From Glycine soja (lineage: Eukaryota; Streptophyta; Magnoliopsida; Fabales; Fabaceae), in NCBI RefSeq assembly GCF_004193775.1, contig NC_041008.1:15953731-16017730 (forward strand): a DNA stretch of 64,000 nt. The letters run 5' to 3'. A program made the translations under genes and the position numbers. The notes beneath the pieces were generated by a model. That model made no database searches. It saw only the letters and a list, made by a program, of their open reading frames with translations, and was not told the origin of the DNA. Shown in pieces: positions 47,664 through 60,792 of this stretch. Position 1 is the first letter of the stretch. The number at the start of each line of letters is the position of its first letter.

Positions 47664-49050
47664 AACTTTTACATTCTTGTTCTTACTATTTTGTTGGTTT
47701 TTTTTCTTTTATTTTTCTGTTGCTTTTATTTTGCTTATTCAAGGTAAGAATGTTAGTTTGTTTTTGGCTAGGCAAGTTTCATGCTAGTTGTGAAACACTG
47801 GCTAATTGTAGCTCAATTTAGAGATTCTAGATACTAATTAGGTTCCAAAGACTAAATTAAATATTTTAATAAATTAGTTTTGAGAGGTGAATTGGACTTA
47901 GCATAATATTCATTTAATGTGTTTGTATTTGTAAGCAAAGTGTGCCTCTGTGACTATGAAAATTGTTGTGAATGCCCATTGCCATTTATATGTATTGGAA
48001 TTTGAATGAGTTAAATATTTATTTTATATAATTAGAATTAATAATGAATATATATTTTTAATATATAAATTAAATTATATTACAATTTATATTGAACAAG
48101 TATATTTGAATACATAAATTATGTTTTGGATTTGTGATGAATGATATAAATTATGATATATGGTTACTTTTAATTATTAGTGATTTTTTTTTTCGGTTAG
48201 TGTTGGTGATTCAACTTCTTGGCCCGACTCAAAAAGCTCGAGGTGCAACCCACTTAATGTAGAATATTTGGCAGAAAAGTTAGGATCCGTTGTGGTATTT
48301 TCTGTTCAGGGGCTATAATTATTTGTACATCAAGCACGGCAACAACTCAAATTAACTCGTTAGCTTGATTTAAATTCCAATTATTTTATATTTATTTATT
48401 TTATATAAAAAATATAAAATAAAATTAGTTAAAATTTAATTGCCACCTTAGCACATAACGAAAATTTTATACAATAACGATATAAAAAAAGAAAATGAAG
48501 ATAAACAATAGAGATCAAGACTAGTTAACTTTATATTCAGAGAAAAAAATTAAAACATAATTGACGAATTAAAAACATAATTGACGAAGATATAAAGTCT
48601 AGAAGAATTGGGTAAAAGTAATTTTATATTATGCATCCAAAAGAATGCTGCTCCACCGTACCAGAATGAGACATGCATGAGTGCTGCAAAGAGCTACATT
48701 TTGCCAGAGTCGGCCAACTTATTTTAGGCCTTAAATAAACGAACCTTGATATGAAACTTTATTTTTCTTAAATTAACAACATTTTTTTTAGGAGTATTCT
48801 AGGTACAAGTCACAATCCTTTTTTGTTCAAAAAAGATATTTAACTACTCTAAACATATTAATATCTTTTATCAAGTAATTATTATTTTTTTAAAAGTATT
48901 TATTTTATTTGTAGGCCGATGCTCTATTTTGGCACTAGATTGTCTCGTATTTTTTTTTTTGGGAAAATGTAAATTATATTAAATCCAAAATGATACAACA
49001 ATAAACGGGACATACCCCGCAACTAGAGAAAAGCAAAAGCCTCGTTAATG

Positions 49051-49124
<74 letters not shown>

Positions 49125-49330
49125 TGATTTTTTAACTTTAAAACTTGTTGTGTTGCTTAGTTAATGCTACTTTTAAATGTGTATAATAAAAGACATAATA
49201 AATATATATTAAATGCAACACTTAACATTGACTTTTATGTCAACCTAGCTAACACAAATTCTGAATATGTTGCATAATTGTGTCCAACTCCTTCAATTCT
49301 CTTCTTTTTAGTTTTCTTCTTTTCCTCGTG
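47664..49330. other. ARF 3' flank and intergenic sequence with a long (TA)n tract
   Basis: 47664 to about 47905 is the ARF 3' UTR and flank, which is also present in the downstream partial duplication. Beyond it is AT-rich DNA with no gene recognised. A (TA)n run of about 70 bp sits at 49052-49122. Confidence 0.5.
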
Positions 49331-50640
49331 GACCATCTCCCTCACTCATCCCCTAACCTAATCTCCCTCACTCATCGCGTAACCTAATTGTTGTGGGGTG
49401 CTACCGCCCTTGCAAATATCATTGAGGTTAATTAAGTATCCTTTTCACTTTTTTTTCTCTCTCTACTTTTATCTCTTTCGCTATGTTTGGATGCCACTTG
49501 TTATCGCCAATGTTCATTATTATTTTTTAATTGTAAGTTAGATTATTATTTTTTGAATTGCTAAATTGTTTCAATTTGCATGTTAACACTATGAATGAAA
49601 CAAATTTAGAGACCATCTCCCTCACTCAACCCCTAACCTAATCGTTGTGGACTGCTACCTCCCCTGCAAACGGTGACACCAATTAGGTATCCTCGCTCGT
49701 TTTTTCTATCTCTCTATTTATCTCTTTTGCTTTCTTTGGGCGTCAGTTGTCATCGTCAATGGTCATTATTATTTTTTAATTGTAAATTAGATTATTATTT
49801 TTTGAATTGCTAAATTGTTTCAATTTGCATGTTAACACTATGAATGAAACAAATTTAGAGACCATCTTCCTCAATCCCTAACCTAATCGTTGTGGAGTGC
49901 TACCTCCCCTGCAAACATCGGTGGCACCAATTAGGTATCCTCGCTCTTTTTTTTTCTATCTCTATATTTACCTCTTTTGCTCTCTTTGGACGTTATTTGT
50001 CATTGTCAATGGTCATTTTTATTTTTTAATTGTAAGTTAGATTATTATTTTTTGAATTGCTAAATTGTTTCAATTTGAATGTTAACACTATGAATAAAAC
50101 AGATTTAGAGACCATCTCCCTCACTCAACCCCTAACCTAATCATTGTGGAGTGCTACCTCCCCTACAAACATCGTCGGCACCAATTAGGTATCCTCACTC
50201 CTTTTTTCTATCTCTGTATTTATCTCTTTCGCTCTCTTTGAGTGTCATTTGTCATCGTTATTGGTCATTATTTTTTAATTGTAAGTTAGATTATTATTTT
50301 TTGAATTGCTAAATTGTTTCAATTTGCATGTTAACACTATGAATATAAAAAATTTAGAGACCATCTCCCTCACTCAACTCCTAACCTAATCGTTGTGGAG
50401 TGATACCGCCCTTGCAAACATCGTAACATTAATTAGATATCCTTCTTGCTCTTTTTTTTCATCTCTATATTTATCTCTTTCGTTCTCTTTGGACGCCACT
50501 TGTCGCCTTCAATGGTCATTATTATTTTTTAGTTATAAGTTAGATTTTTATTTTCTAAATTGCTAAATTGTTTCAATTTGGGCGTTAGTATCATGAATAA
50601 AATAAATTTAGAGACCATCTCCATCACTCAACCCCTAAGA
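49331..50640. repeat. Tandem array of a ~250-bp unit, five copies plus a partial
   Basis: The unit begins GACCATCTCCCTCACTCAAC and recurs at 49331, 49611, 49860, 50110, 50359 and 50613. Spacings are 280, 249, 250, 249 and 254 bp. Internal landmarks in each copy are CCCCTAACCTAATCGTTGTG, ACCAATTAGGTATCCT, AATTGCTAAATTGTTTCAAT and TGTTAACACTATGAAT. The first copy has an internal partial duplication that lengthens it. Copies differ by point changes and small indels. No coding content was recognised. Confidence 0.9.
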
Positions 50641-50979
50641 TTGAGTTCCATAGATTTTTTTACATGACCCAAATAGATAATTTTGTTATTCACTTTGCAA
50701 CATTTAAAAAAACACGATTCTCATAAATATCCCCATTAGGAGAATCACTATTAACCTCAACCGGTTGTTTGAGGAAATTAAGGAGAAATGAGAGTGACAA
50801 TGTTTATTTAGGTTTTGGGTTGGAGAAAAATTGTAAAGAGGACTTTTGACTTTATGATAATAGAAGAAATTTGATTTTGTGAACATTATGTTGCAAAATG
50901 ATGAATGTTGACGAATAATGTTTGAAGGGTAACTAGTTCACAACTACGGTGTATTCTAATATTCTTTAAGGACTTGAAG

Positions 50980-51099
50980 ATGGACATACATGAGAGTCAT
51001 GGGAAGATGAGGTGGTTTATGGACCACAAGGGGTTTGGGTTCATAACCCCTAATGATGGCAGCGAGCGTAAGTTGTGTTTTATACCAATTTCTTGGTGA
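50980..51099 (+). pseudogene. Cold-shock-domain fragment (CSP/GRP2-like)
   Basis: A 39-codon frame from the ATG at 50980 to the TGA at 51097-51099. Its core GKMRWFMDHKGFGFITPNDG covers the first half of a cold-shock domain: the beta1 KWF position and the RNP1-like KGFGFIT motif. The reading then leaves the family after DGSE; the expected LFVHQ (RNP2) half, Gly-rich region and zinc knuckles are absent. A GTAAG at 51068 follows the break, but I found no continuing exon. Plant CSD proteins are RNA chaperones. This is a 5' gene fragment lying between the 250-bp array and the duplicated ARF exons, so probably non-functional. Confidence 0.65.
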
Positions 51100-51189
51100 T
51101 TTGGCAGTCTAAATAGCTTGATTTGGAACCAAGGAGTCTATATTGAGATATATACCCTTAAAACTGTAGTATTAATTTGGTTTCTTCTC

Positions 51190-52120
51190 ACTATGTGTTC
51201 TGGTTTAGAACTTTTGCACAAAAGTCACTAAGAAGACCTAAAGACTTACGTTTTGGTTAAGCGTCCAAATTGAGTTCTACTTGTTCAATTGCACACTATA
51301 TTTGGGATAAAAGAAAGCTGATGGAAAAGGTTTCATCTCAAAATTATTTTTGGTTAGAAAGTTATAAACTAAAACCGATTATTGAAGTCTTAACTTACTA
51401 TTTTGGTTTTAGGGATTCAAATTGAGCTACAGTAATCCAAATGAGTAAAATTTTTGCAAGCAAATAGCTAGATAGTCTTTACTCCTAGGAAACTGTAGAA
51501 GAAAATCTCATCTCAAAATCTTTCCCAATTTGGAAAATATATAGATAAGTTAGTGACTTTTGTAACAACATAAAGGACAATTAACCTGCTAAATTGGGTC
51601 CATAGACTTCTAATTAAGTTCAAACTTGGAAGACATTTTACTTACATGATGTATTGACTATAGAATTAAGTTACGTATAAAAATAGGTTAGTTGTACAGA
51701 CCTCCAATTTAACTTGATTTTACAACGTACTTGAGCCATATTAAATCTTAACACCTCAAATTTGGTAGAGAATTTTTTATGACTACACTTGCAGTAGCAT
51801 TTTGTTTAATCTCAATATGTGGTCCATATAGAATTTATGCACAAAAGTCACTAAGAAGGCCTACAGACTAAAGTTTTAGTTTCAAGGGTCCAAATTGAGT
51901 TATACCCTTTCAACTAGCTAATTAACCTAAAATTTTGAAGGTATGTTATACTTGTAATAAGAAAGTTGATGGAAAAGTTTTCATCTCATCTTTTTATGGT
52001 TAGAAAATTACATACTAAGGTCGATTGTTGAAGTCTTAACTTGCCATTTTGGTTCTAGGGGTCCATATTGTAAGCAAGTAGTCTTTATTGCAAAGAAACT
52101 GTACACAACTTTTTTTTTTA
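51190..52120. repeat. Direct duplication with a 623-bp period
   Basis: About 330 bp is repeated: GCACAAAAGTCACTAAGAAG at 51216 and 51839, with GGTCCAAATTGAGTT-, AAGTTGATGGAAAAGTTTTC- and TTGAAGTCTTAACTTGCCAT-like landmarks following in the same order in both. The copies are diverged by many substitutions. No ORF or family was recognised. Confidence 0.7.
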
Positions 52121-52189
52121 TCGGCACAAAAAACTTACGTCAAAATCTTTTCTATTTTAGAAGACGAACATATATGCAGATATGGACGA

Positions 52190-53570
52190 GGACGCACCTC
52201 CTCAAAAAAGACTCAAAGCACCAGAAGTTGCAATTAAGGTGCTTGACTATGTTGTTTCTCTAAAAAAATAAACTTGGTGTTTTATAGTCTTGTATGAAAG
52301 GTTATTGAAGTAAACCTTTTGTTCTGTTTCAAAACATGTCAAAAAGGTTCAAATGCAGGGGATTGCAGTCGTTCGTGCTGTGAATTTGACCACATTGGAT
52401 GGGTATGATCAACTTGTAGATGAATTGGAGAAGATGTTTGACATAAAGGGACAACTTCAAAACAAGAATAAGTGGGTAGTTCTCTACGCTGATGATGATG
52501 GAGATACGATTCTTGTTGGTGATGAGCCATGGCCGTGAGTATCTCTTTATACTCAATAATATATAGTCTTGTTGATAGAACAAGTTGTGGATAAAATGAA
52601 AAAAACAGAGAAGGAAACTAGTGACAAAAAAATTTGAGTGTGTAAAAGAAATGAAAAAGCGTGTACTTAAGTCTTAATTTGTAGGACTTTATTTTATAGG
52701 AAAATAAACACTTGTTAGTAAAAAGGAACGACGATAAGAGAGAGGCCTAGGAAAAAAGTTTTATAGATATACGAGAGTCGATTAATGAGGAAAGATTATA
52801 TTTATTTATGTTTTGTTGGTTTATTTGGCACACATGTTGCATTTAAGAATAAATGAGAAAAAGGAAAACATATTAGAGATAAAAAAAAAAATAGAGATGT
52901 GAGTGAGGTGTAATGTGGAAAGTAAAGAGAGAAAGTGGAATACCGTGATTAATTAGATAAAACTATTTTTATTTCTGTTTGTCACCATAAATGTTTTGTT
53001 TGTTTAATTATCATGCATGCTATAGTTTAATAAGAATAACTATTTTCTATTAGAATAGATAATACTATAAACCAATCGTCATTAAACTTCTAGGAATATA
53101 ATAACTAATTATTCATTTAACCACTTCTCGATCACTATTAACATAAAAATCATATATGTTATTGATTGGTATATTGCTATCATGTTCTCACAGTGAATTC
53201 TGTCAAGTGGTGAGAAGAATCTTAATTTGTTCTAGTCAGGCTGTGCACTATTGAGCTTAAGGAGCAAACTGTGGTTATCTTTTCTTTAGAAGAGTATGTA
53301 ATAAGCTCAAACAACACAACTATAAGACTTGAAACTTCTACATTATTATTGTCCTTTCTATGTTTTTGTTAGTTCTTATTGTTGTTGCTTTTATTTCTTA
53401 TTTGAGTTGAGGTAATAAGGATGTTAGTTTATTTTCGACTAGGCAAGTTTCATGTTTGATGTGAAACATTGGTTAATTGTAGCTTAATTTATATTCTCTA
53501 GACATTAATTGGGTTCGAAACATCAAATTGAATGTTTTAATAAATTAGTTTGAAAGGGAAAATTGTTGGG
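52190..53570 (+). pseudogene. Partial duplicate of the 3' end of the ARF gene (exons 11-end to 13)
   Basis: Same orientation as the ARF gene and about 5.7 kb downstream. It holds the tail of exon 11 (to about 52238), a complete exon 12 copy at 52347-52534 (188 bp, same length as the parent) with conserved acceptor and donor, and an exon 13 copy starting at 53194 that hits a premature TGA at 53252-53254. Homology continues through the 3' flank to about 53570. The exon 12 copy encodes most of a PB1 domain and keeps the acidic DDDGDTILVGDEPWP motif and [21 protein letters not shown]3 and middle domains are absent, so it cannot act as a normal ARF. Whether the intact exon 12 copy is ever spliced onto ARF transcripts is unknown. 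Confidence 0.85.
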
Positions 53571-54000
53571 TAACGTGGATCAAAACAACCCCGGCATAAA
53601 TTTACCCATCACCGGATCCATGCGAATGAGCATAAGTTGCATTTGCATGTATTTAGATTTTACCTCCTGTAGCTTAATGAACGTTGATTTCCAGCAAACC
53701 ACGTAGTCTAGTTATGATGACTAAACCTTTACCAAGTCCACACGAACATATTCCTCTACCGTCTCACGATCGAGGAAGGGAAGTGATAGCTGCTACGTGC
53801 ATAGGAGGGTCTGCAATGACTAGGGTTTCTCACAACACACCACAACATGTTGACGTGACAAACAATTTCTAATTACATCTATAATTTGTGGCAATGTAAC
53901 TAAATTACAATTTGTAACAGTTTCATTAAAATCCACAAAATTGCATTTGTAATATGCTTAACATTAGCATTTAATTAGTAGCAATTTTTTGACCACTCCA
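53571..54000. other. Intergenic, nothing recognised
   Basis: Contains a 62-codon frame (53684-53872) with no recognisable domain. The last 120 bases are AT-rich. Confidence 0.35.
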
Positions 54001-54600
54001 CACTACTAGAAATTAAAATTTAGTGATGAAGGACTATATTTCCTCACTGATAGTAACGCCATTGCGAAGGATAGTAGAATTTTGTGAATAACACATATTT
54101 AAATTTACTTTACTTGACAAAATTAGTGACGGATATTTTCCTTCTCTAAAACTTTTGTCCAAACTCCATCACTAAATAAATAGATTTCTTTTTGTGAAGG
54201 AATTTGTCCCTCTTAATCTTAACATTGTTCACCCCAAAATCCGTCCCTAGTACATATAGAATGTTCCATGAGGGATTTTGTGATGCATTTATGTTTCTCT
54301 CAAAATGCTCTTCACAAAATCCATCACAAATTTAAAATTATATTTGGCCTCTTGCTCTCTATATTTGTGTCACAAAATGTAATTATATGATTATCAAGTG
54401 ATTATTTCATCACAAATAATATTTTAAAAAAATATATTTTATTTAAATTTTTATATATATTTGAATTATTTTTATATTTAAAAGTTATATAGAGTTTATA
54501 AATTATTATATTATTTGACAATTTTTTTATCAACTTAAGAAATATTATATAAATAATATGTTTTTACCAATTTTTTTTATCACAGCCTACAATGAAATAA
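54001..54600 (+). mobile_element. Possible CACTA-type transposon end (one terminus only)
   Basis: CACTACTAGAAAT at 54001-54013 is the typical terminal sequence of plant CACTA (En/Spm) elements. It is followed by several short subterminal-like motifs (TTTAGTGATGAAGG, AAATTAGTGACGGAT, CCATCACTAAAT, AAATCCATCACAAAT) in both orientations. I found no matching TAGTAGTG end, so this is a truncated or solo terminus. The right boundary is approximate. Confidence 0.5.
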
Positions 54601-55448
54601 ACGTATAGGTTTTTCCTTTAATTATACAAGACAAACATTAAGAAGGATTGGAATGGCCAGGAGGAAAAGTTCCCAAAGAGGTTATCAATTCAGTGATTTT
54701 ATGAGTATTCTCTAGCATAGTTAATTTTCATCTAGGATTTTCTTATCTCGAAGGTTTTAGAAATTTGTGTCAGCTTGTAACAGTAGGCTCTGATATACCT
54801 TTCAGGGGGGACGACAGCGTATGGTTCTAAAATCCTGAGAGAGTTTTAGGCTGCGTGTGGTGTGTTTGAGGGAACTTAAAAATCATCTGAAAATTGATCA
54901 CCATGTATTACATGATTCTTGGGTATTTGGAGGGGAAATAATTGTATGGTCCAAGATTAATTAGTACACATCTATAGTTCTGATCAATCTTCAAGTGATA
55001 TATAGTCAAATTTTATTATTTCTTCTAAATTGAAAAACTCAGTTATGTGCATGTCACGTGGAGATTGGTTGAAACCACAAAATATTTGATATTCTCGAAT
55101 CATACAATAATTTCTTGTTGGAAAGGCTTGGATGGAACTGGCAGCATCACAACTCAACTGATGTGAGTGTCAAGACAATTCTGCAATCACTGATACATTA
55201 AGCACGATTGGATTTGATTCATAAAGGAAAATACCATGCTTCTTAGGAAAACCTGAGATGAGGATCGCAAGCTTTGTGGAATTGATAAAAATGCTGATAT
55301 TACATAAGTTGATTCAGAATGAAATCTAAATTTCACTTACATGGACTTGTATTAAGCAGAGAGCAGACTCAACTACAGATGTATATGACATTTATCATTA
55401 TGCGAACACCCACAACTGATACTTGGCAAATCAGGATGAAGGAGTACT
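54601..55448. other. 3' flank of dioxygenase copy 1, duplicated at copy 2
   Basis: No gene. From about 55080 to 55300 this sequence matches 62380-62600 downstream of copy 2 (shared GAGATGAGGAT(T/C)GCAAGCTTT and TTTGTGGAATT landmarks). So the duplicated unit included 3' flanking DNA. Confidence 0.6.
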
Positions 55449-56208
55449 TTAAACTTTCTTTTCTTTATAATCTTGAATCCTCAAATCAGAATCATCTATC
55501 CTTACCACATTTAGGTGTGTTTTTCCCTCCAACTTACTCTGCACAGATTGTCTCAAATAATCCCCAAACCTCACTTTCTGGTACAACTTGGGGTTTTGAG
55601 CATCTATCATATGATCAAGGGGCTCAACTTCCACATCATGTTGTGGGCAAAAAAATAATGCATAAGAAATCCTTCTCTTCTTTTTTGTCACTGCTCTGTG
55701 CTCTACACTCTTGTATTTGCCATTACTCCACATCTGCCATGATTGCAAAAGGAAGAAACTTGAACTGTGGATAATTAAATGACTTTTAAGTTTTGGTACT
55801 ATTTCCTAAGTTTAAAGTCGTTATGTTCTCTATGTTTACTAAAATGATAGGATTAAATATGTTTTTTTTTTTTTTTTGCAAAATTGGGTGATGTTTGATT
55901 TTATTATCTAAATATCCTTTTGGTCTCCTATTTTCATAAATGATGAACTAAAAGAAGACAATTACCTAACATATTTTCATAAACAAATGACCAAAAGAAA
56001 ATGATTTTTTATAGGGACTTAAAACAAACATTACCATGTTTGAAACAACTAAAAGCATATTTAGCCTAAAAAGATGACTCAAGTACCTCAATTACATCTC
56101 TAATTTTGACAACTAGAGCATTTGATATTGGGGTCATTGGCACCCATCCTCCTTGGTGTTGAATTTCTAACTCAATCACATCATCAACTTGCATAAGCAA
56201 GATGATAA

Positions 56209-56621
56209 TGTTGGAAATTTTTAATAAACCTTATAAAATATCAAATGAGGATCAAAACACATTAGGTCAGATCATCAAGAGGTTTTAAGGAATATCTGGG
56301 TCCACAGAGCTTGATTAATACGCAGCGGAATCTTACAGCAATCATGAACAATTAGTTTAATGACTTTCCTCAACCAAATCACCTTCTTTCTTATGGGATC
56401 TTTGTTTTCTCTTTAGATGGGAAGAGGAAAAACTGTTTCTTGATTTGATGTATTGGGAACAATAACCAAGGTTTTAACCTATTAGGGTTCTCATTATCTC
56501 CTAATGGACCAACTGGTTTCCGCTCATTGAATTATATCAAACATATCAAATAACTAATATAAATATTATAATATAATATGTAACTCATATTAATTAATTA
56601 GGAATTATAAAATTCCTAACA
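56209..56621. mobile_element. 413-bp solo LTR in dioxygenase exon 3
   Basis: Begins TGTTGGAAATTTT and ends AATTCCTAACA (TG...CA). It is flanked by perfect 5-bp repeats GATAA at 56204-56208 and 56622-56626. Removing it plus one repeat makes exon 3 325 bp, exactly the length in copy 2. Size and ends suit a Copia-type solo LTR; the family is not identified. Confidence 0.85.
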
Positions 56622-57645
56622 GATAATACTTAAGTCAGACTATGGACTCAAACCAAGTACTAGCTCATGTGTGCTGCAAGGAGGGTAATAGTTCATACGT
56701 AAAGCTTGACGTGATTCTTTATGTAATTCAAGAAGAACATGCTTCTGCATCCCCATAATCATTGACAATGAACTAAGTAGTTCCTCACCAATTCGTCTAA
56801 TTTCATATGCATATGCCTCTATTATCTCCCTGCATTAGTAGATGAATTTCATTAACTGGTCGAAAGTCGTGTACATAATTTTCAATTGTCAAGGGTACCT
56901 ACTTGAATCCCTCTGGAGTTTTGGGCCAAAATTGAAGCTTCCTGTACCGGGTGGGGTAAATGTGTAACATCAGAGAATCTGATTTGTCAAGTGTCTGCTT
57001 CTCAGAAACTAGATAACCCTTCCCATATCCTTGTATCTCATTTGAGGCCATTGCATACTTGTTCTTCTCTTCTATTGGAAGATTGTAAAACTCAGATGTT
57101 GCATCCTTCATTTTCTGCATAAGTTCCTTTTGCACACCATGATTTACTATCTGCAAAAGTAATTGAAATCTCATGAACAATTTGATGAAAATCAAGCGAA
57201 GATCCAATTGAAATCTCATGCAACATGCAGCATGCAGCATTTGATATGTATCAATGAAGTATCCAAAATCAGTATCAGACACATATCGAATACGGATAGT
57301 GAAGTAAATTGAAGTATCGGTGCTTCACAGCATAAAATACTATTAAAATGGTCCTTTTTTGTATCTCACAACAATTATTTTATAAATTCAGAACTTTCAT
57401 AATCATTCAATAAGTAGGGTGACATATAAGGAAAATTTATATGTGGTGTTGGTTAAAAAAAGTAAATCAAACTTAATTCTGTTGATGAAGAATTACCCGA
57501 AAGAAACCCCAGTCCTTGCATGCTACTTCCAATTTCAACAACTCCTCTGTGTTCCCATTTCAGAGCAGTGCTAAATTAATGACAGGGATCTCAGATGAAG
57601 TGTGAGGCATATAGTTGGCATTCTCCAATTCATCGTGACTCGTCA

Positions 57646-58056
57646 TGTGACGCCCTCTACCCCTCACATATATACTGACAAAGGAATAAAAATCCAAATA
57701 TTAATTAAAAGTATTTTTTTTACATTTGTAAATACAAGTCTTTCAAAGGGATAAAAGACTCACATTCACTTTCTTCTACATCATATTCATACTTGTCCAA
57801 ATAAATAATAAAGTGATCTCGGTTTAAGCAAGACCGTCTAAGACTTCATACAATTAATATAAAACCCTATACCCCAATGCCACATCCTATCAGAGCGTTG
57901 TGTCTCGACGTCCTTCAGCACAAGATTCCTTAAATCAATTCACCTAGTCATCTGCTCCCCCGAACACAAAGTTCAAGATCATCACAGGATCCAAACACAA
58001 ACAACACACAGGGAGTGAGTTATCACATTCATAACTAATAGAGAAACAAGACAACT

Positions 58057-58104
<48 letters not shown>

Positions 58105-60792
58105 TATAAACCAAATAAAACTTACTTAAACGTAATTCACGTAATTCCACCACTTTGTCATTCAAAGTTCACTTTTCATCCATCAATCACACTTTTCAAT
58201 CATCAATCACATTACACAAGAATCATATGCTCTGATCAAGACATAATAACACATCAATTTCATAATAAACAATTAGCAAGCGCATGAGACAGTTATGCTA
58301 AGACTCAAGCCTATATGCAATGTGGTACCATGTCAGTGTAAAACTACCTTGGGGCGCTTAAGAGTACATAACAAGGCACACCACACAATGGGTTTGTCAG
58401 GTCACTCTCACTAAGTAAGATCATAGGGAGACCAGTCAGGGTCACAATGTTTTGCGAGAATGCTCCAACCATATGGGATCAACATAGGCTTAAAGGAGTA
58501 CTCAAACCCGGTGACCCCCAAGGCCTATACTCCGAAGAGTCCGTCAGTGCCTCTCCCTCCTGATTTAGGTCCAACCCCTAAAATCATTTTAGGACACAGA
58601 CACTGCTCGTGAATTATACAATACTCACGACCTCAAACTCGTGTTTTAAACACGTACAACATATTGCGCTACAATTTAATACTGGTTCCTATATAGGAAA
58701 CCTACACTTTCTCTTTAACACTGGTTCCTAAATAGGAAACCTACACTTTATCTTTAACGCTGCGCATTTAAACTTTTCTCAAGATAACACTGGTCGGGTT
58801 ATTGTACAATTCACAACTTACAACACAAATAATGTCACATCAAGAGTTAATCACACACTTATTCACAACCAAAACTCATTCACAATTTCACATCTCATAA
58901 TGTCACAATCCACCATCACATGTTTTTATGTATCTCACAATTCAACACTTGTTCTACTTTACACTTTTACTCAATCTCAATAACAATATTATAATCTCAA
59001 GGCAACATATTATTCCACAATTTATCACATATTTCATTTATAAGCACTGTTCATGAATTATACAATATCCATGACCTCCCACTCGTGTTTCAAACACGTT
59101 TAACACATTGCGCTACAATTTAACACTGGTTCCTGAATAGGAAACATACACTTTTTCTTAAACACTGCGCATCAACGCTTTTCTCAAGATAACACTGGTC
59201 GGATTATTCTATAATTCATAGCTCACAATATAATTATTGTCACATCAAGTGTCAAACACACACACTTATTCACAATCAAATATCATGCCCACAATTTAAC
59301 ATCTCATAATATCACATCAATCATCTCATTTTTTACATGTATCTCGCAAATTGACACATTCAATTTTATACTACTCAATCTTCACGATAATATTATAATA
59401 CCATTATAATAACTTATTACACCTTATAACTCATACACATCACACAATAATAATATTTGCATGATACAAAACATATATATGTATATGTATATAGTAAATT
59501 AAACTACATTGTTTTTAATCAAAGGATTTCTATAACAATTTAATATTACATCAAAAGAAATTACCACTAGGCATTAACCTTACAATTTTCTTTAATTTAT
59601 TATTCTAATATTACAATAATTATATACACATAACATGTTGATCATCGTTGTAGAAAAATTAGAACAAGATAATAATTTGTATAAAATAAGTCATTGAATA
59701 ATATTATTTAAAATATAATTTTCGTTAATAAAAAGAGCTTAATTTTTCTAAGGGGTTCACACTCAACACAAGAACACATCAATCTCACAGCCATTTCTCA
59801 TTGGGACATCAACTGATTCATCAAACAAATATAATTCACTGTAATAATTATAAGGATAAAATGAAAATTGTAAAAACACCCCAAAACTCATTCCAATTGA
59901 TATCTCTAAGGATCCCTACACATGTTCTTACTAATCCTCAATTGTGAATAACTCATCCCTTACCTCTAAGCGGGCTAATGTGTCTTCAGCCAGCAGTAGC
60001 AGCATCTCTAGCGGTTCCTTGAGATTCCTCCAGTTTTTTCCTTCGACTGCTCCGATAGAGTTCCCAAACGTCAGAGAGACAGATAAGGGATTGAAGCCTC
60101 CATTTGTATTATCTTCATACGATTCCTTTTTCTTCCTCCACAAACATTATCTTGCAAATCCCAATGGTGAAAGCGTCCGAAATTGAATTTTGAACAACAT
60201 ATCCAAATTTCACTACAATCTAATGGTTAACGAGACAAGGATTGTAGTTTTATCAAGGCAGCTGTGGGTTTTTACAGGAAAGAAAAAGGCTACAATGCAA
60301 AAAGGTATTTTTCTCAGCTCAAACATGATATCAAAATTCCCAACGGTGAGAATGCTCGGAATTGGGTTGTGAACGTGGTGATCAAATTTCCTGACGATCC
60401 AACGGTGAATGAGTCTGAGATCGTGATTTTTCTGAGACAGGTTTGATGGGCTACAGGAAAAAGAAAGAGTTTTGAAAAAAGAAGAGAGAAAAAACGAAAT
60501 TGAGAAACAAAGGAAGCTAAGGAGTCAGTCTGAAAACTGACCTAACATGTTGTTATTTATAGTTAGGGATATTCACGACCTATTATTTACTCTAAATATT
60601 TATTTTTATTATTTTATAAAAAAAAAGAAACTTTATTTTATTCCTTATCAAATGAATAAATCAAATGTCTTTTTTTTCCCTTCAAATCATTATTTCTCAT
60701 TATTTATTTATTTATAAAAACCTGATCATTTTTCTAAAACTCTAGTTATTTAAAAAAAAATTAAATTGACTTACGAAAAATGGAATGTTACA
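57646..60792. mobile_element. 3,147-bp solo LTR (probable Ty3/gypsy type) in dioxygenase exon 1
   Basis: Begins TGTGACGCCCTCTACCCC and ends GGAATGTTACA, flanked by perfect 5-bp repeats CGTCA (57641-57645 and 60793-60797). There are no gag/pol frames, so it reads as one large LTR left by recombination. The interior has a (TA)n tract at 58059-58102, a 444-bp tandem duplication, and a duplicated CAACGGTGA(G/A)...GATC(A/G) type block near 60150-60430. LTRs of this size suggest the Tat/Ogre side of Ty3/gypsy, but that is inference. Confidence 0.8.
58601..59340. repeat. 444-bp tandem duplication inside the large LTR
   Basis: CACTGCTCGTGAATTATACA at 58601 and CACTGTTCATGAATTATACA at 59045 start two aligned copies. 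They share ATTGCGCTACAATTTAA, ACTGGTTCCTAAATAGGAAA and CTTTTCTCAAGATAACACTG. The first copy also has an internal ~50-bp repeat of the ACTGGTTCCT...ACACTTT segment. Confidence 0.85.

Noticed and set aside
49331..50640. Regular repeats considered as a CRISPR-like array
   Set aside because: A ~250-bp unit without short repeats and unique spacers is a plain tandem repeat. The genome is eukaryotic.
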